The translations under genes were made by a program, and so were the position numbers. The notes under the pieces were generated by a model. It did no database searches, was not told where the DNA came from, and saw only the letters and a list, made by a program, of their open reading frames with translations. A DNA stretch of 64,000 nucleotides from Paracoccus sp. MA (GTDB taxonomy: Bacteria; Pseudomonadota; Alphaproteobacteria; Rhodobacterales; Rhodobacteraceae): assembly GCF_020990385.1 (NCBI RefSeq), contig NZ_CP087599.1, forward strand, positions 558,001-622,000, read 5' to 3'. Below, piece after piece: positions 33,439-43,527 of the stretch. Each line of letters starts with the position of its first letter. The first letter of the stretch is position 1.

Positions 33439-34158
33439 ATGACTCGAGCTTTGGTCACAGGCGCCACCAGCGGAATCGGACGGGCAATCGCATTGTCCCT
33501 GAGGGATGCCGGTCACGAGGTGATCGCCGTCGGACGGCAACCCGACGCGCTGGCGGATCTTGAGGCGCAAGGCGTCAGAGGTCTGGGACTGGACCTGGCC
33601 GAGCCGGCGGCTCTCCGTTCACTCGCGGAATTGGCGCCGGACATTCTTGTCAACAACGCGGGCATGATGCCGGCGATGGTGAACTTCTGTGACCTGCCCG
33701 AGGACGAGATGCAGAGAGCCATCGCGGTGAACCTGACCGCGGTGCTGCAACTGACCCGGATGATCGCGCCGGGCATGCGCCAGCGGGGCAGGGGCCATAT
33801 CTTCTTCACCGGTTCGACCGCAGGCCATGCGCCGTTCCCGAACCTGGCCGTCTACTGCGCCACCAAGGCAGCCATCGGCGGTTTTGCCCAAGCCTTGCGT
33901 CTGGACATGGCGCCGCATGGCGTGCGCGTGACCGAAATCGTCGCGGGCCGTGTCGAAAGCGGTCTTTACAAGGATCTGCTGTCGGAGGAGGCGCGCGCGG
34001 CGATGTATGCCGGCAACTCCGCCGTGCAGCCGCAGGATGTCGCCGCCATGGTGCTTTCGATCTGGAAGCTGCCGCAGGCCGTGGATGTCGCACGGTTCGA
34101 CATTCTTCCCACGCATCAGGCGACAGCAACCGGCGGCCAGAACAGGAAACAAGGATAA
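33439..34158 (+). CDS. Short-chain dehydrogenase/reductase (serine 3-dehydrogenase-like)
   Basis: A 239-aa classical SDR: cofactor motif TGATSGIGRAIAL (7-19), NNAGMM, catalytic Ser in FTGSTAGHAPFPN and YCATK (Tyr/Lys). The sequence resembles the YdfG/3-hydroxyacid or serine 3-dehydrogenase group, which oxidises beta-hydroxy acids and amino acids to semialdehydes or ketones. AAAGGATG precedes the ATG. It is the first gene after operator site 3 and is followed by another SDR after 6 bp. Confidence 0.85.
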   Translation: MTRALVTGATSGIGRAIALSLRDAGHEVIAVGRQPDALADLEAQGVRGLGLDLAEPAALRSLAELAPDILVNNAGMMPAMVNFCDLPEDEMQRAIAVNLTAVLQLTRMIAPGMRQRGRGHIFFTGSTAGHAPFPNLAVYCATKAAIGGFAQALRLDMAPHGVRVTEIVAGRVESGLYKDLLSEEARAAMYAGNSAVQPQDVAAMVLSIWKLPQAVDVARFDILPTHQATATGGQNRKQG

Positions 34159-34164
34159 AGGCAG

Positions 34165-34914
34165 ATGCAGGGACTTTCGGTCGTAATCGTGGGCGGCGGT
34201 GCCGGGCTGGGCGCGCTTATCGGCCGCATGGCGGTGGAAAATGGGGCTTCGGCCTTGGGGATCATCGATCTCGACCCCCAAGCGGCGGAGAGGGCACTGG
34301 TCCCGGCGCGAGAGGCCGGCATTCCGGCCGTATTCGCGGCCTGCGACATCCGCACCGCCGATGCGGCCCATGCGGCGCTGGACAAGGTGGCCGACGAGTT
34401 GGGCCGGATCGACACGCTGGTGAACTCGGCCGCCATCTATCCCAGAAAGCCGATCCTCGAGATCACGGATGCCGATTGGGACGCCTCGAATGCGATCAAC
34501 GTCAAGGGCACCTATCACATGATGGTCGCGGCGGTCCGCAGGATGCGGCAGCAGTCCCTGAACGGTCTGGTGCGCGGGCGGATCGTCAACATCACCTCGG
34601 TGGATGCCTTCAAGGCGCATCCGCAGAATGCCCATTACGCTGCCACCAAGGCCGCCGTGGTCAGCCTGACCAAAAGCATGGCGCATGAAGTCGCCCCCGA
34701 CGGAATTCTGGTCAACTCGGTCGCGCCGGCCGGCATGGCGACGCAAAAGGCCCGCGAGCTGGGATTCCTTGCCGAACTGGCGAAGGCCAGCCCCCTGGGC
34801 CGCGGCGGCGAACCGGAAGAGATGGCGGAATGGGTGCTGATGGCCGGCGGCCCGAAGAATACCTATATGACCGGAGAAAACATAATTGTTTCAGGTGGTT
34901 ACATTTACGCCTGA
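34165..34914 (+). CDS. Short-chain dehydrogenase/reductase
   Basis: A 249-aa classical SDR with glycine motif VGGGAGLGALIG (in place of the usual TGxxxGIG), NSAAIYP, catalytic Ser in ITSVDAFKAHP and Tyr/Lys in YAATKAAVVSL; the C-terminus (GENIIVSGGYIYA) is typical of FabG-like enzymes. It follows the first SDR by 6 bp. Two SDRs in a row suggest successive alcohol oxidations, or oxidation plus epimerisation, of the same substrate. The N-terminal VGG variant is seen in some family members and does not imply loss of function. Confidence 0.84.
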   Translation: MQGLSVVIVGGGAGLGALIGRMAVENGASALGIIDLDPQAAERALVPAREAGIPAVFAACDIRTADAAHAALDKVADELGRIDTLVNSAAIYPRKPILEITDADWDASNAINVKGTYHMMVAAVRRMRQQSLNGLVRGRIVNITSVDAFKAHPQNAHYAATKAAVVSLTKSMAHEVAPDGILVNSVAPAGMATQKARELGFLAELAKASPLGRGGEPEEMAEWVLMAGGPKNTYMTGENIIVSGGYIYA

Positions 34915-35024
34915 CACTGTTTCCCTATCCGCGGCGCCAGAAGCGGAAAACCCGGCGCGAAACGCAGGCCGCGGCGGGATCAAGACCGAATGCCTGTAAA
35001 CAAATGCCAACACGGGAGTGGGCT

Positions 35025-36056
35025 ATGAACTGTTTTCTGAAAACCGGCATTGCCGCCGGTATCCTGACCCTTTCCGCCGCCGGAGCCTTCGCAGGGAACG
35101 GCGACACCCTGAAGACGGTGAAGCAGCGCGGCGAATTGCTGTGCCCGGGCCATAACGGCTCGTATCTGGGCTTTGCCGAAACCGATGATCGCGGCAACTG
35201 GAAAGGGATCGACATCGAACTGTGCCGCGCCATCGGCACCGCCATCCTTGGCGATCCGTCCAAGGTCCGCATTATCCCGCTGTCCTGGGAACAGCGCTGG
35301 CCGTCGCTGCAATCGGGCGATGTGGATATCATGATCAAGGCCTCGGGCGGCACGCTGAGCCGCGACACCGACCTGAACATGCAATTCTCGAACTCGTACT
35401 ATCTCGGGACGACCCGCGTCCTGGCCCATAAAGAGCTTGAGTTGGAAAGCCTCAAGGACGCCGAGGGCGGCACGATCTGCGTCATGGCGGGCACCTCGCA
35501 GGAAAAGCAGCTGACCTCATATCTGCAGCAGATCGGCATCGAGATGGAGGTCGTCGCGATCGAACGCACATCCGAGCTGGAGGGTGCCTATTTTTCGGGC
35601 CGCTGCGATACCTACATCCAGTGGGGGCCGGTTCTTGCGGTGTCCCGCGCGGCATCGAACGATCCCGAGGCGCATGTCATGCTGCCCGATATCGTCGCGT
35701 TGGAGCCCTCGGTGATGTTGATGCGTCAAGGGGACGACAACTGGGTCGATATCGCGAACTGGACGCTGAGCGCGCTGCTCTTCGCCGAACAGGAGGGCAT
35801 CACATCGGAAAACATCGATGAGATGAAGGCGAATCCGCCCACGGTCGAAGTCGGCAAGTTCCTGGGTGCGACGCCGGGCATGGGCGCGGGGCTGGGGCTG
35901 TCGGATGACTGGGCCTATAACGTGATCAAGAAAGTCGGCAACTATTCCGAAATCTTCGAGCGCAGCTTGGGACAGGAATCGCCCTACAAGATGGACCGCG
36001 AACTGACCGCGCTGTGGAAGGACGGCGGCGTGCTGTTCCCCTACATCATCGACTGA
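35025..36056 (+). CDS. aapJ: General L-amino-acid ABC transporter substrate-binding protein (AapJ-like)
   Basis: A 343-aa periplasmic protein with a signal peptide (MNCFLKTGIAAGILTLSAAG, cleavage near AFAG) and the Aap/Bzt family pattern: TLKTVKQRGELLCPGHNG, WKGIDIELCRAIGTAILGD, VDIMIKASGGTLSRDT, and a C-terminal VKKVGNYSEIFERSLG-like end. At 343 aa it is close to AapJ/BztA (about 340). It is the first gene of a complete aapJQMP set and follows the SDR pair by 110 bp. It binds the block's substrate or a general amino acid. A GGGAGTGGGCT ribosome-binding region precedes the ATG. Confidence 0.9.
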   Translation: MNCFLKTGIAAGILTLSAAGAFAGNGDTLKTVKQRGELLCPGHNGSYLGFAETDDRGNWKGIDIELCRAIGTAILGDPSKVRIIPLSWEQRWPSLQSGDVDIMIKASGGTLSRDTDLNMQFSNSYYLGTTRVLAHKELELESLKDAEGGTICVMAGTSQEKQLTSYLQQIGIEMEVVAIERTSELEGAYFSGRCDTYIQWGPVLAVSRAASNDPEAHVMLPDIVALEPSVMLMRQGDDNWVDIANWTLSALLFAEQEGITSENIDEMKANPPTVEVGKFLGATPGMGAGLGLSDDWAYNVIKKVGNYSEIFERSLGQESPYKMDRELTALWKDGGVLFPYIID

Positions 36057-36149
36057 CAGGAGCAGGCAGTCCCGCAAATCGGGCAGAGCGATCCCTATCC
36101 CGATCGCTCTGTCATGCGGTTTCACAGCGACATGTTGGAGGCTCTCTGC

Positions 36150-37328
36150 ATGACAACGATTCCTTTCTGGCGCCGCAAGAAAATCCGCCGACAGGTGCTT
36201 CAGGGCGCCTTTCTCGCGGCCATCGCCGCGATCCTGATCATCGGCGCGACGACCGCGCAGAGGAACCTTTCCGCGCAGGGGATCTCGTCGGGCTTCGGTT
36301 TCCTGTGGCGCGCGACCGGCTGGGAGATGGGGACCTCGCTGCTGCGGACATCGCCCGGCGATCCCTATTGGTGGTTCATCTTCAACGGCATCCTGAATAC
36401 GTTGCTGATGGGCTTCGTCGGGCTGTTCTGCGCCACCTTGCTTGGCCTGGTGATCGGCCTTGCGCGCAGTTCGAAAAATGCCCCGGCGCGTCTGCTTGGC
36501 ACGATCTATATCGAGATCTTCCGCAACATCCCCCTGATCGTGCAACTGTTCTTCTGGTATGCGGTGGTCACGCAACTGCCCAATCCCCGGAATGCCATCC
36601 AGATCGGCCATGTCATGCTGACCGGTCGCGGCCTGCACTTTCCCGGTCTGAACGTGACCGTGCTGTCGGCCGTGGTGGCGATTGCGATCATGATCGCCGC
36701 GCTGTTCGTCATCTTGTGGATCGCGGTCGCCCGGCGTTTCGGCAGGGTCGAGTCCGCGCGCCGCCGCCTGCTGGGTCTGGGCGTTCTTGTGACCGGCATC
36801 CTTGGTGCGGCGGTCGCGCTATCCTGGGGGCGTATCCCCGAGACCCCGCTGGTCAGCCTGCCCGAGTTGCGCGGCCTCAACATTCGCGGCGGCTTCCAGT
36901 TGCGGCCGGAAATCTATGCGCTCGCCTTTGCCATCACCGTCTATGGGGCGGCCTATATAGGCGAGATCGTGCGCGGCGGCTTCAAATCCGTTGGCCGCGG
37001 CCAGGTCGAGGCCGCGCAGGCGCTTGGCCTGTCGCCCTGGCGGGTGTTCAGCCGGGTGCGGATGCCCTTGGCGGTCCGCGCCATGCTGCCGATCCTGATC
37101 AATCAGTATGTCTGGCTGATCAAGGCCACGACGCTGGGGATCGCGGTCGGCTTTTCGGACTTCTTCATGGTCATCGCCGGGTCGATCACCCATTCGGGCC
37201 AGACGCTGGAACTGATCGGCATCCTGATGGCGGGCTTCCTGATCATCAACTTCTCGCTTGCCGCTGTGCTGAATCGCGTCAACCGCGCCATCGCCCTGAA
37301 GGGCAAGCAGATCGGAGTAGCACAATGA
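36150..37328 (+). CDS. aapQ: Amino-acid ABC transporter permease (AapQ-like)
   Basis: A 392-aa permease with an N-terminal helix, a long periplasmic insert, and the HAAT-type BPD loop near the C-terminus (RGQVEAAQALGLSPWRVF). AapQ/BztB proteins are this long, unlike the usual 220-aa polar-amino-acid permeases. The start MTTIPFWRRKK at 36150 is chosen because it matches the family N-terminus and follows GGAGG. It overlaps aapM by ATGA. Confidence 0.88.
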   Translation: MTTIPFWRRKKIRRQVLQGAFLAAIAAILIIGATTAQRNLSAQGISSGFGFLWRATGWEMGTSLLRTSPGDPYWWFIFNGILNTLLMGFVGLFCATLLGLVIGLARSSKNAPARLLGTIYIEIFRNIPLIVQLFFWYAVVTQLPNPRNAIQIGHVMLTGRGLHFPGLNVTVLSAVVAIAIMIAALFVILWIAVARRFGRVESARRRLLGLGVLVTGILGAAVALSWGRIPETPLVSLPELRGLNIRGGFQLRPEIYALAFAITVYGAAYIGEIVRGGFKSVGRGQVEAAQALGLSPWRVFSRVRMPLAVRAMLPILINQYVWLIKATTLGIAVGFSDFFMVIAGSITHSGQTLELIGILMAGFLIINFSLAAVLNRVNRAIALKGKQIGVAQ

Positions 37329-38410
37329 CCGATCTTTCGATCCATGCCCCCGACCCGTCGCAGCGCCTGTGGCGCCGGTTGCGCAGCGAATATTTCGCCT
37401 CGCCGCTGGGCTCGATCCTCACGCTGGTCTGCGTCGCCATCCTGGGCCTGCTGATATGGTGGGTTCTGGATTGGGCGCTGTTCCGCGCCACCTTCGAGGC
37501 CGACGCCCGCGCCGCGGAATGTCGGGCGAATGGTGGTGCCTGCTGGGCCGTCATCGCCAATCGCTGGCGGCTGATCATGTTCGGCATCTATCCCTATGAC
37601 GAGCAATGGCGGTCTGCGCTGGCCTGCGTGATCGTCATCGCGACCGTCGTTCTCAGCTGCCTGCCGCGCATGTGGGGCATCATACGGCTGGCTGCGATCT
37701 GGCTGTTTGCCGCCCTGGCCTTCTATATCCTGATGAAGGGCGGAGCCCTGGGCCTGTCGCGGGTCAGCGAGGAGCAATGGGGCGGGCTTGCCCTGACCTT
37801 GTTCCTGTTCGTTTCGACTGTCGTGATCGGGATGCCGCTGGCGGTGATGCTGGCCCTGATGCGCCGATCCGAGATGCCGGTCATCGCCAGGGTCACCGGG
37901 CTTTTCATCGATGCTATCCGCTCGCTGCCGCTCCTGGCGATCCTGTTCACCTTTGCCGTGGTGCTGCCTTTCGTGTTGCCCGCCATGCTGACGGGCGAAA
38001 AGCTTTACCGCGTGATCGTGGGACTTGCGATCTTCTTCGCCGCCTATCAGGCCGAAATCATCCGCGGCGGGCTGCAGGGCACCGCCTCCGGACAAGAGGA
38101 GGCCGCCAAGGCGCTTGGCATCCCCTATCGTTACCGCATCAGCCGGATTGTCCTGCCCCAGGCCTTTCGCCTGGCCTTGCCCGCCACCATCAACCAGATC
38201 GTGATCACCTTCATGGAGACCTCGCTGGTGGTGGTGGTCGGCTTTGTCGAGCTGCTTGCTGCAGGCAATGCCGCCTATAACACCGGAGAATGGAAATTCG
38301 CCTATGTCGAGGTGTATGTCTTCATCTCGGCGATCTATTTCACCTTCGTTTTCGGCCTGTCCCGTTATGGCGCCTATCTTGAGCGGCGCATGAATGTCGG
38401 CCGCCGATAG
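37325..38410 (+). CDS. aapM: Amino-acid ABC transporter permease (AapM-like)
   Basis: A 361-aa permease with several hydrophobic segments. It has the C-terminal BPD domain ([17 protein letters not shown]; coupling loop [20 protein letters not shown]) and the long first third with a periplasmic loop ([19 protein letters not shown]) characteristic of AapM/BztC. The ATG at 37325 overlaps the aapQ stop. It pairs with aapQ and the following ATPase. Confidence 0.9.
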   Translation: MTDLSIHAPDPSQRLWRRLRSEYFASPLGSILTLVCVAILGLLIWWVLDWALFRATFEADARAAECRANGGACWAVIANRWRLIMFGIYPYDEQWRSALACVIVIATVVLSCLPRMWGIIRLAAIWLFAALAFYILMKGGALGLSRVSEEQWGGLALTLFLFVSTVVIGMPLAVMLALMRRSEMPVIARVTGLFIDAIRSLPLLAILFTFAVVLPFVLPAMLTGEKLYRVIVGLAIFFAAYQAEIIRGGLQGTASGQEEAAKALGIPYRYRISRIVLPQAFRLALPATINQIVITFMETSLVVVVGFVELLAAGNAAYNTGEWKFAYVEVYVFISAIYFTFVFGLSRYGAYLERRMNVGRR

Positions 38411-38421
38411 GAGCCTGCCAG

Positions 38422-39171
38422 ATGAGCAATCGCCAAGCCCCCGCCATCGAGATCACCGGCCTGAACAAGTTCTATGGCAGTTTTCACGCTTTGCGGGATA
38501 TCAACTTGACCGTATCCCGAGGAGAGAAGGTGGTCGTCTGTGGGCCGTCCGGTTCGGGCAAGTCGACCATGATCCGCTGCATCAACCAGCTCGAAGAACA
38601 TGATGCCGGCACAATTCGGGTTCTCGGCACGGCGCTGGACGACAGCGTGGGAAGCATCGACGAGATCCGGCGCGAGGTCGGCATGGTGTTCCAGCATTTC
38701 AATCTGTTCCCGCATATGACGGTCATGGAAAACTGCACGCTGGCCCCGATGCTGGTGCGCAAGACCCCGCGCGCCGAGGCCGAGGCGACGGCGATGCGTT
38801 TCCTGGAAAAGGTCCGCATCCCCGATCAGGCCGAGAAGTTTCCGGGCCAGCTGTCGGGTGGCCAGCAGCAGCGCGTCGCCATCGCCCGCGCCTTGTGCAT
38901 GAAGCCCGAGATCCTTCTGTTCGACGAACCCACCTCGGCGCTGGACCCAGAGATGATTGCCGAGGTGCTCGACGTCATGAGCAGCCTCGCGACCGAGGGC
39001 ATGACGATGATCTGCGTCACGCATGAGATGGGCTTCGCCCGCAAGGTTGCGGACCGGGTGATCTTCATGGATCGCGGCGAGATCGTCGAGGAAGCGGCCC
39101 CCGACGCGTTCTTTTCAAATCCTCGAAATGAACGGACCAGGCGCTTCCTGTCGCAGGTGCTTGGCCATTGA
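38422..39171 (+). CDS. aapP: Amino-acid ABC transporter ATP-binding protein (AapP-like)
   Basis: A 249-aa polar-amino-acid-type ATPase: Walker [10 protein letters not shown] (about 37-45), [15 protein letters not shown], signature LSGGQQQR, Walker [16 protein letters not shown] and [10 protein letters not shown]. It is full length and ends the importer operon and the catabolic block; 60 bp later the DctP remnant begins. Confidence 0.94.
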   Translation: MSNRQAPAIEITGLNKFYGSFHALRDINLTVSRGEKVVVCGPSGSGKSTMIRCINQLEEHDAGTIRVLGTALDDSVGSIDEIRREVGMVFQHFNLFPHMTVMENCTLAPMLVRKTPRAEAEATAMRFLEKVRIPDQAEKFPGQLSGGQQQRVAIARALCMKPEILLFDEPTSALDPEMIAEVLDVMSSLATEGMTMICVTHEMGFARKVADRVIFMDRGEIVEEAAPDAFFSNPRNERTRRFLSQVLGH

Positions 39172-39231
39172 GAAAGCCGCCGCCAGCGTGATCGCGGAAT
39201 AAATTGAACGTAAAGCCAACGGGAGGGAGAC

Positions 39232-39417
39232 ATGCCGAGGTAACTTGCGCTGGCTGCCGCATGGTCGATCATGGCTTCTGCGCAAGCGGAAACGGCCTGG
39301 ATTATGGCTGCGGGTTACACCGAAGGAAGCTTCTTTACGCAAGATATTGAGACCAAAGCGGGAGTTGAAATAGATCTCCTTGACTTGCGCAGGGCTTCTG
39401 CACCGGCAGGCCCATAA
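39232..39417 (+). pseudogene. Remnant of TRAP transporter substrate-binding protein (DctP), 5' end
   Basis: After a good ribosome-binding site (GGGAGGGAGAC) the ATG opens MPR followed by a TAA stop in codon 4, and the same frame continues as LALAAAWSIMASAQAETAW and IMAAGYTEGSFFTQDIET. This is a signal peptide and the first mature residues of a DctP-type protein (family start W-I-M-A-S-G-Y-P). The frame then degenerates (KAGVEIDLLDLRRASAPAG) and stops at 39415-39417. An early stop, about 50 recognisable residues out of about 340, and no dctQM genes behind it mark it as a dead 5' fragment of an uptake system. Confidence 0.75.
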
Positions 39418-39577
39418 GTTCGGTCGATGGCTCCCTCGGGCTTTCGAAATAGTCCTGAAGGCCGAACGGGGTGGCCGAACCCTCAAAGCGGGCTGCAGGC
39501 GCCTGCCGGTTCACAAACCGCGCGCCTGCGCATCCGGCGGCCAGAAAGCGGTTTGAACGAATCGCGCTTTATGTTAA

Positions 39578-39593
39578 TTGATTGATCAGTCAA
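39578..39593. promoter_or_regulatory. Near-perfect 16-bp palindrome (TetR-type operator candidate)
   Basis: TTGATTGATCAGTCAA matches its own reverse complement at 14 of 16 positions, centred on TGATCA. This size and form are typical of TetR-family operators such as BetI, but no TetR gene or plus-strand gene is adjacent. It may be a relic of a promoter lost in the rearrangement that left the DctP remnant. Confidence 0.4.
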
Positions 39594-39621
39594 GTTGTGG
39601 TGGTTTGACGTGTTACCGACT

Positions 39622-39641
39622 GCCGGACCTCCGGGTCCGGC
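39622..39641. terminator. Hairpin near the end of the ABC exporter operon
   Basis: GCCGGACC pairs perfectly with GGTCCGGC around TCCG. On the plus strand a pyrimidine stretch (TTCTCTC) follows. It lies 38 bp past the minus-strand exporter stop and may block transcription in either direction. Confidence 0.45.
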
Positions 39642-39679
39642 TTCTCTCAGACCACCACCGCGCGCGCTTTTTCCCGCAA

Positions 39680-40792
39680 TCAGCTCAGGAAGCGGCGGAA
39701 CTGCCGCAGCGCCAGCCAGAACAGCGCGCAGCCGATCACCGCCAGCGCCAGAAGCTGCGGCCAGACCACGCCCAGCCCCGCGCCCCGGAACAGCACGCCC
39801 TGCGACAGGATGACGAAATGCGTATTGGGCGCCAGCGCCATCAGCGCCTGGATGATGTCGGGCATGCTTTCGCGCGGGGTCATGCCGCCGGACAGCACCT
39901 GAAGCGGGAACAGCACCAGCATCAGAAGCAGGCCGAATTGCGGCATCGAGCCCGCGACCGTGGCCAGGAAGATGCCCATCGAGGTGGTCGCGAACAGCAT
40001 CAGCGCCGCCGCGGCGATGAACAGCGGCACCGAGCCCGCGACCGGCACCTGCAGCGCCATCTGCACCACCACGGTGATCGCGAAGCTGGAGGCCAGCAGC
40101 ACGACAAGGCCCATGGACCAGATCTTGGACAGCATGATCTCGGCCGCGGTCACCGGCATGACCAGCAGGTGCTCGACGGTGCCGTGCTCCTTTTCACGGA
40201 TCAGGGCGGCGCCGGTCAGGATGATCGACAGCATGGTCACGGCGTCGATGACGCTGTTGATCGCGCCGAACCAGCCTGCGTCCAGCGCCGGGTTGTAGCG
40301 CGCCCGCAGCGCCAGTTCGACCGGCAGGACGGTTTCCTCGCGGTGGCCGGCCGTGAATTCCTGGACCTCGGCCGCGACGATCTGCTGGACATAGCCGCTG
40401 CCGGTGAAAGCCTGGCTCATCCGGGTGGCGTCGACGTTCAGCTGGATCGCGGGATGGCGTCCGGCCAGCAGATCGCGCTGGAAATCGGGCGGGATGTCCA
40501 GCGCGAAGGTGTCCAGCCCCTCGTCCATGCGGCGGTCCATCTCGGTCGTGGTGATCAGCCGCGGCGTGCCGAAATAGGGCGGGGTGAAGGCGCCCACGAT
40601 GCGCTCGGAGAGGGCCGAGCGGTCCTCGTCCACCACGGCGATGGCGGCGTTGGACAGGCTTTCCGGCATCGCCTTCGATTCGGTATAGATCGACAGCGAG
40701 AAGGCATAGACGATCAGCAGCAGCATGGCCGGGTCGCGCCACAGCCCGCGCAGTTCCTTGATGCCCAGGTTCCAGACGTTGCGCAGCCTCAT
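39680..40792 (-). CDS. ABC-2 type exporter permease (YhhJ-like)
   Basis: A 370-aa membrane protein of the ABC-2 family: N-terminal helix [14 protein letters not shown], a large periplasmic region (residues 40-170) and five C-terminal helices with the ABC-2 block [23 protein letters not shown] in two parts. It partners the fused ATPase-permease upstream (overlap 4 bp). It probably forms part of a tripartite efflux pump with the HlyD protein. Substrate unknown. Confidence 0.85.
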   Translation of the reverse strand: MRLRNVWNLGIKELRGLWRDPAMLLLIVYAFSLSIYTESKAMPESLSNAAIAVVDEDRSALSERIVGAFTPPYFGTPRLITTTEMDRRMDEGLDTFALDIPPDFQRDLLAGRHPAIQLNVDATRMSQAFTGSGYVQQIVAAEVQEFTAGHREETVLPVELALRARYNPALDAGWFGAINSVIDAVTMLSIILTGAALIREKEHGTVEHLLVMPVTAAEIMLSKIWSMGLVVLLASSFAITVVVQMALQVPVAGSVPLFIAAAALMLFATTSMGIFLATVAGSMPQFGLLLMLVLFPLQVLSGGMTPRESMPDIIQALMALAPNTHFVILSQGVLFRGAGLGVVWPQLLALAVIGCALFWLALRQFRRFLS

Positions 40793-43527
40793 TTCGCCTG
40801 TTTCCTCAGCAACAGGGCGCTGAGCCCCAGGATCAGCGGCCCCGCCGCCGCCAGGGCCGCGAAGGCCATGCCCAGATCGGCAAAGCCCAGCCCTTTGGAG
40901 AAGGCCCCGCGCGAGGCGATGATGAAATGCGTCGTCGGATAGACCTCGCCGATGGCGCGGCCGACGCCCTGCAGCGAGGAAACCGGGTCCAGCAGCCCGG
41001 AATATTGCGCGCCGGGGATCATGGTCAGCAGCACGGTCGCGAACAGCGCCGCCGCTTGGCTGCGCATGAAGGAGGAAATCAGCAGCCCCATGGCCGTGGT
41101 GGCGGTCACATAGAGCGCCGCCGCCAGCGCCAGCGCCGCCAGGCTGCCGGTCAGCGGCACCCGGAAGGCGAAGACCGCGAAAGCCGTCATCAGCGCGAAA
41201 TTCAGCATCGCCAGCGCCACATAGGGCAGTTGCTTGCCGATCAAGAATTCCAGCCGCGTGACGGGCGTGACGTAGAAATTGATGATCGAGCCCAGCTCCT
41301 TTTCCCGCACCACGCTCAGCGTGGTCAGCACCGCCGGGATCAGCAGCAGAAGCAGCGGGATCACCGCCGGCACCATGGCGACCAGGCTTTTCACGTCCGG
41401 GTTGTAGCGGAATCGCGTCACCAGTTCGAAACTGCCCTGCACGGCGGCATCGCCATGCGCCTCGCGCGTCTTGCGCATGATCCAGTCGGCATGCATGCCC
41501 TGCACATAGCCGCGCACCGTCTCGGCCCGGGTCGGGTTGGCGCCGTCGATCCAGGCGCCGACCTGCACCGCGCCGCCGCGCGCCACGTCGCGGGCGAAGC
41601 CGGGCGGGATCTCGATGGCCAGCGCCAGGGTGCCGCTGCGCATGCGGGCGTCCATGTCGTCATAGCCTGCCAGCGGCTCGGTTTCGGTGAAATAGCGCGA
41701 GCCGGCGATGTCCAGAACATAGTCGCGCGAGGTCGCGGTCTGGTCGCGGTCGAGCACGGCGAAGCTCAGGTCCTCGACATCCATGTTGATGCCGTAGCCG
41801 ATGACGAACATCAGGATCAGGCTGCCCAGCAGCGCCAGCGTCAGCCGGATCGGGTCGCGCCGCAGTTGCAGCGATTCCAGCCGGGAATAGCTGAACATGC
41901 GCGCCGGGCTGAACCAGCCGCCGGTCCGGGCGGACGTTTCGGCCGTATCGACCAGCGGGGCGGGGGCGGGCTCGTCGCCGATCGCCTCTTGCAGATAGGC
42001 GACGAAGGCGTCGTCCAGCGTCGCCGCGCCCTTGGATTGCCTGATCGCCTCGGCCGTGTCGCTGACCAGCACCCGGCCGGCATGCATCAGCGAGATGCGG
42101 TCGCAAAGCTCGGCCTCGTTCATGAAATGGGTCGAGACGAAGATCGTCACCCCGTCCTGGCGCGACAGCTCGCCCAGCATGCGCCAGAAGGCGTCGCGCG
42201 CCACCGGATCGACGCCCGAGGTCGGCTCGTCCAAGATCAGGATCTCGGGGCCGTGGATCATCGCCACGGCCAGCGACAGGCGCTGGCGGATGCCGAGCGG
42301 CAGGGCGTCGGGCAGGTCATCCGCCACCGCCTCAAGCCCGAAACGCTCGATCATCCGCCGGACGCGGTCCGCGACCTGTCCGGCCTCCATGCCGAACAGC
42401 CGCGCATGCAGGTCGAGGTTCTGCCGCACCGTCAGCTCGGAATAAAGCGAGAAGGACTGGCTCATGAAGCCGACCCGGCGGCGCACCGCCATGTCGGACG
42501 GATCGACCCGGGTCCCGAACAGCTGCGCCGTGCCCTCGCTGGGTTCGAGCAGGCCGGTCAGCATCTTCATCGTCGTGGTCTTGCCGCAGCCGTTCGAGCC
42601 GAGAAAGCCGAAGATCTCGCCCTTGCCGATGCGGAAGCTGACATCGTCGACGGCGGTGAAATCGCCGAAGCGCATGGTCAGGTGCCGCGCCTCGATGGCG
42701 GTCTCGCCGTCATCGGCCCGGCGCGGCGGGATCGAGACCGGCTCATGCCCGCGCCTTTCGCTGTCGGGCAGAAGCGCGATGAAGGCGCGGTCCAGATCCT
42801 CGGCCCCGGTGCGTTCCAGCAGCTCGGCCGGGCTGCCGGTGGCCAGCACCCGGCCGGCATCCATCGCCACCAGCCAGTCGAAGCCGGCGGCCTCCTCCAT
42901 ATAGGCGGTGGCCACGATCACGCTCATGCCCGGGCGGTCGCGGCGGATGCGGGCGATCAGCTCCCAGAACTGGCGGCGGGACAGCGGGTCGACGCCGGTG
43001 GTCGGCTCGTCCAGGATCAGCAGGTCCGGGTCGTGGATCAGCGCGCAGCACAGGCCCAGCTTCTGCTTCATGCCGCCGGAAAGCTTGGCGGCGGGACGGT
43101 CGCGAAACGGCGACATGCCGGTCGCCGCCAGCAGCGCGTCGATGCGGCGGGCGCGCTCGGCCGGGCCGTGGCCGAAAAGCCGGCCGAAGAAATCCAGGTT
43201 CTCGGCCACCGACAGCGTGGGATAGAGGTTCCGGCCCAGCCCCTGCGGCATATAGGCGATGCGCGGGCAGATGCGGGCGCGGTGGCGGGCGTCGCCCATG
43301 TCGCCGCCCAGCACCCGGATCTCGCCCTGCTGGATCGCCCGCGCCCCGGCGACCAGCGACAGCAGGCTGGACTTGCCGACCCCGTCCGGGCCGATCAGCC
43401 CGACCATGCGGCCGGCGGGAACGGCCAGCGTCACCCCGTCCAGCGCCACCGCCTTGCGATAGCGCAGCGAGACGCCGGCGATCTCGGCCACCGGCGGGTC
43501 GTCGGGAAGGTCGGGCAGGGCGGTCAT
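40789..43527 (-). CDS. Fused ABC-ABC-permease exporter, RbbA/YhiH type
   Basis: A 912-aa protein with two ATPase domains and a C-terminal ABC-2 permease. The first ATPase has Walker [10 protein letters not shown] and signature LSGGMKQK; the second has GSNGCGKTT, a degenerate signature PLGIRQRL, and Walker [14 protein letters not shown]. The C-terminal third has about six helices and ends [20 protein letters not shown]. The order matches RbbA/YhiH, which exports unknown compounds with a HlyD partner. The start at 43527 overlaps the HlyD stop as ATGA; the open frame continues far upstream but only as antisense of HlyD. Confidence 0.9.
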   Translation of the reverse strand: MTALPDLPDDPPVAEIAGVSLRYRKAVALDGVTLAVPAGRMVGLIGPDGVGKSSLLSLVAGARAIQQGEIRVLGGDMGDARHRARICPRIAYMPQGLGRNLYPTLSVAENLDFFGRLFGHGPAERARRIDALLAATGMSPFRDRPAAKLSGGMKQKLGLCCALIHDPDLLILDEPTTGVDPLSRRQFWELIARIRRDRPGMSVIVATAYMEEAAGFDWLVAMDAGRVLATGSPAELLERTGAEDLDRAFIALLPDSERRGHEPVSIPPRRADDGETAIEARHLTMRFGDFTAVDDVSFRIGKGEIFGFLGSNGCGKTTTMKMLTGLLEPSEGTAQLFGTRVDPSDMAVRRRVGFMSQSFSLYSELTVRQNLDLHARLFGMEAGQVADRVRRMIERFGLEAVADDLPDALPLGIRQRLSLAVAMIHGPEILILDEPTSGVDPVARDAFWRMLGELSRQDGVTIFVSTHFMNEAELCDRISLMHAGRVLVSDTAEAIRQSKGAATLDDAFVAYLQEAIGDEPAPAPLVDTAETSARTGGWFSPARMFSYSRLESLQLRRDPIRLTLALLGSLILMFVIGYGINMDVEDLSFAVLDRDQTATSRDYVLDIAGSRYFTETEPLAGYDDMDARMRSGTLALAIEIPPGFARDVARGGAVQVGAWIDGANPTRAETVRGYVQGMHADWIMRKTREAHGDAAVQGSFELVTRFRYNPDVKSLVAMVPAVIPLLLLLIPAVLTTLSVVREKELGSIINFYVTPVTRLEFLIGKQLPYVALAMLNFALMTAFAVFAFRVPLTGSLAALALAAALYVTATTAMGLLISSFMRSQAAALFATVLLTMIPGAQYSGLLDPVSSLQGVGRAIGEVYPTTHFIIASRGAFSKGLGFADLGMAFAALAAAGPLILGLSALLLRKQAK

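Larger units (their letters stand above)
39172..39679. other. Intergenic region with DctP remnant, palindrome and hairpin
   Basis: A 508-bp stretch without an intact gene. It holds the decayed 5' end of a TRAP-type dctP gene (39232-39417), a near-perfect 16-bp palindrome at 39578-39593 and a strong hairpin at 39622-39641. Nothing else here looks coding. Confidence 0.7.

Noticed and set aside
36014..37324. Extended AapM reading through aapQ
   Set aside because: The extension overlaps the aapQ gene in another frame and has Arg/Pro-rich shadow composition; the AapM start at 37325 shows the normal ATGA overlap.
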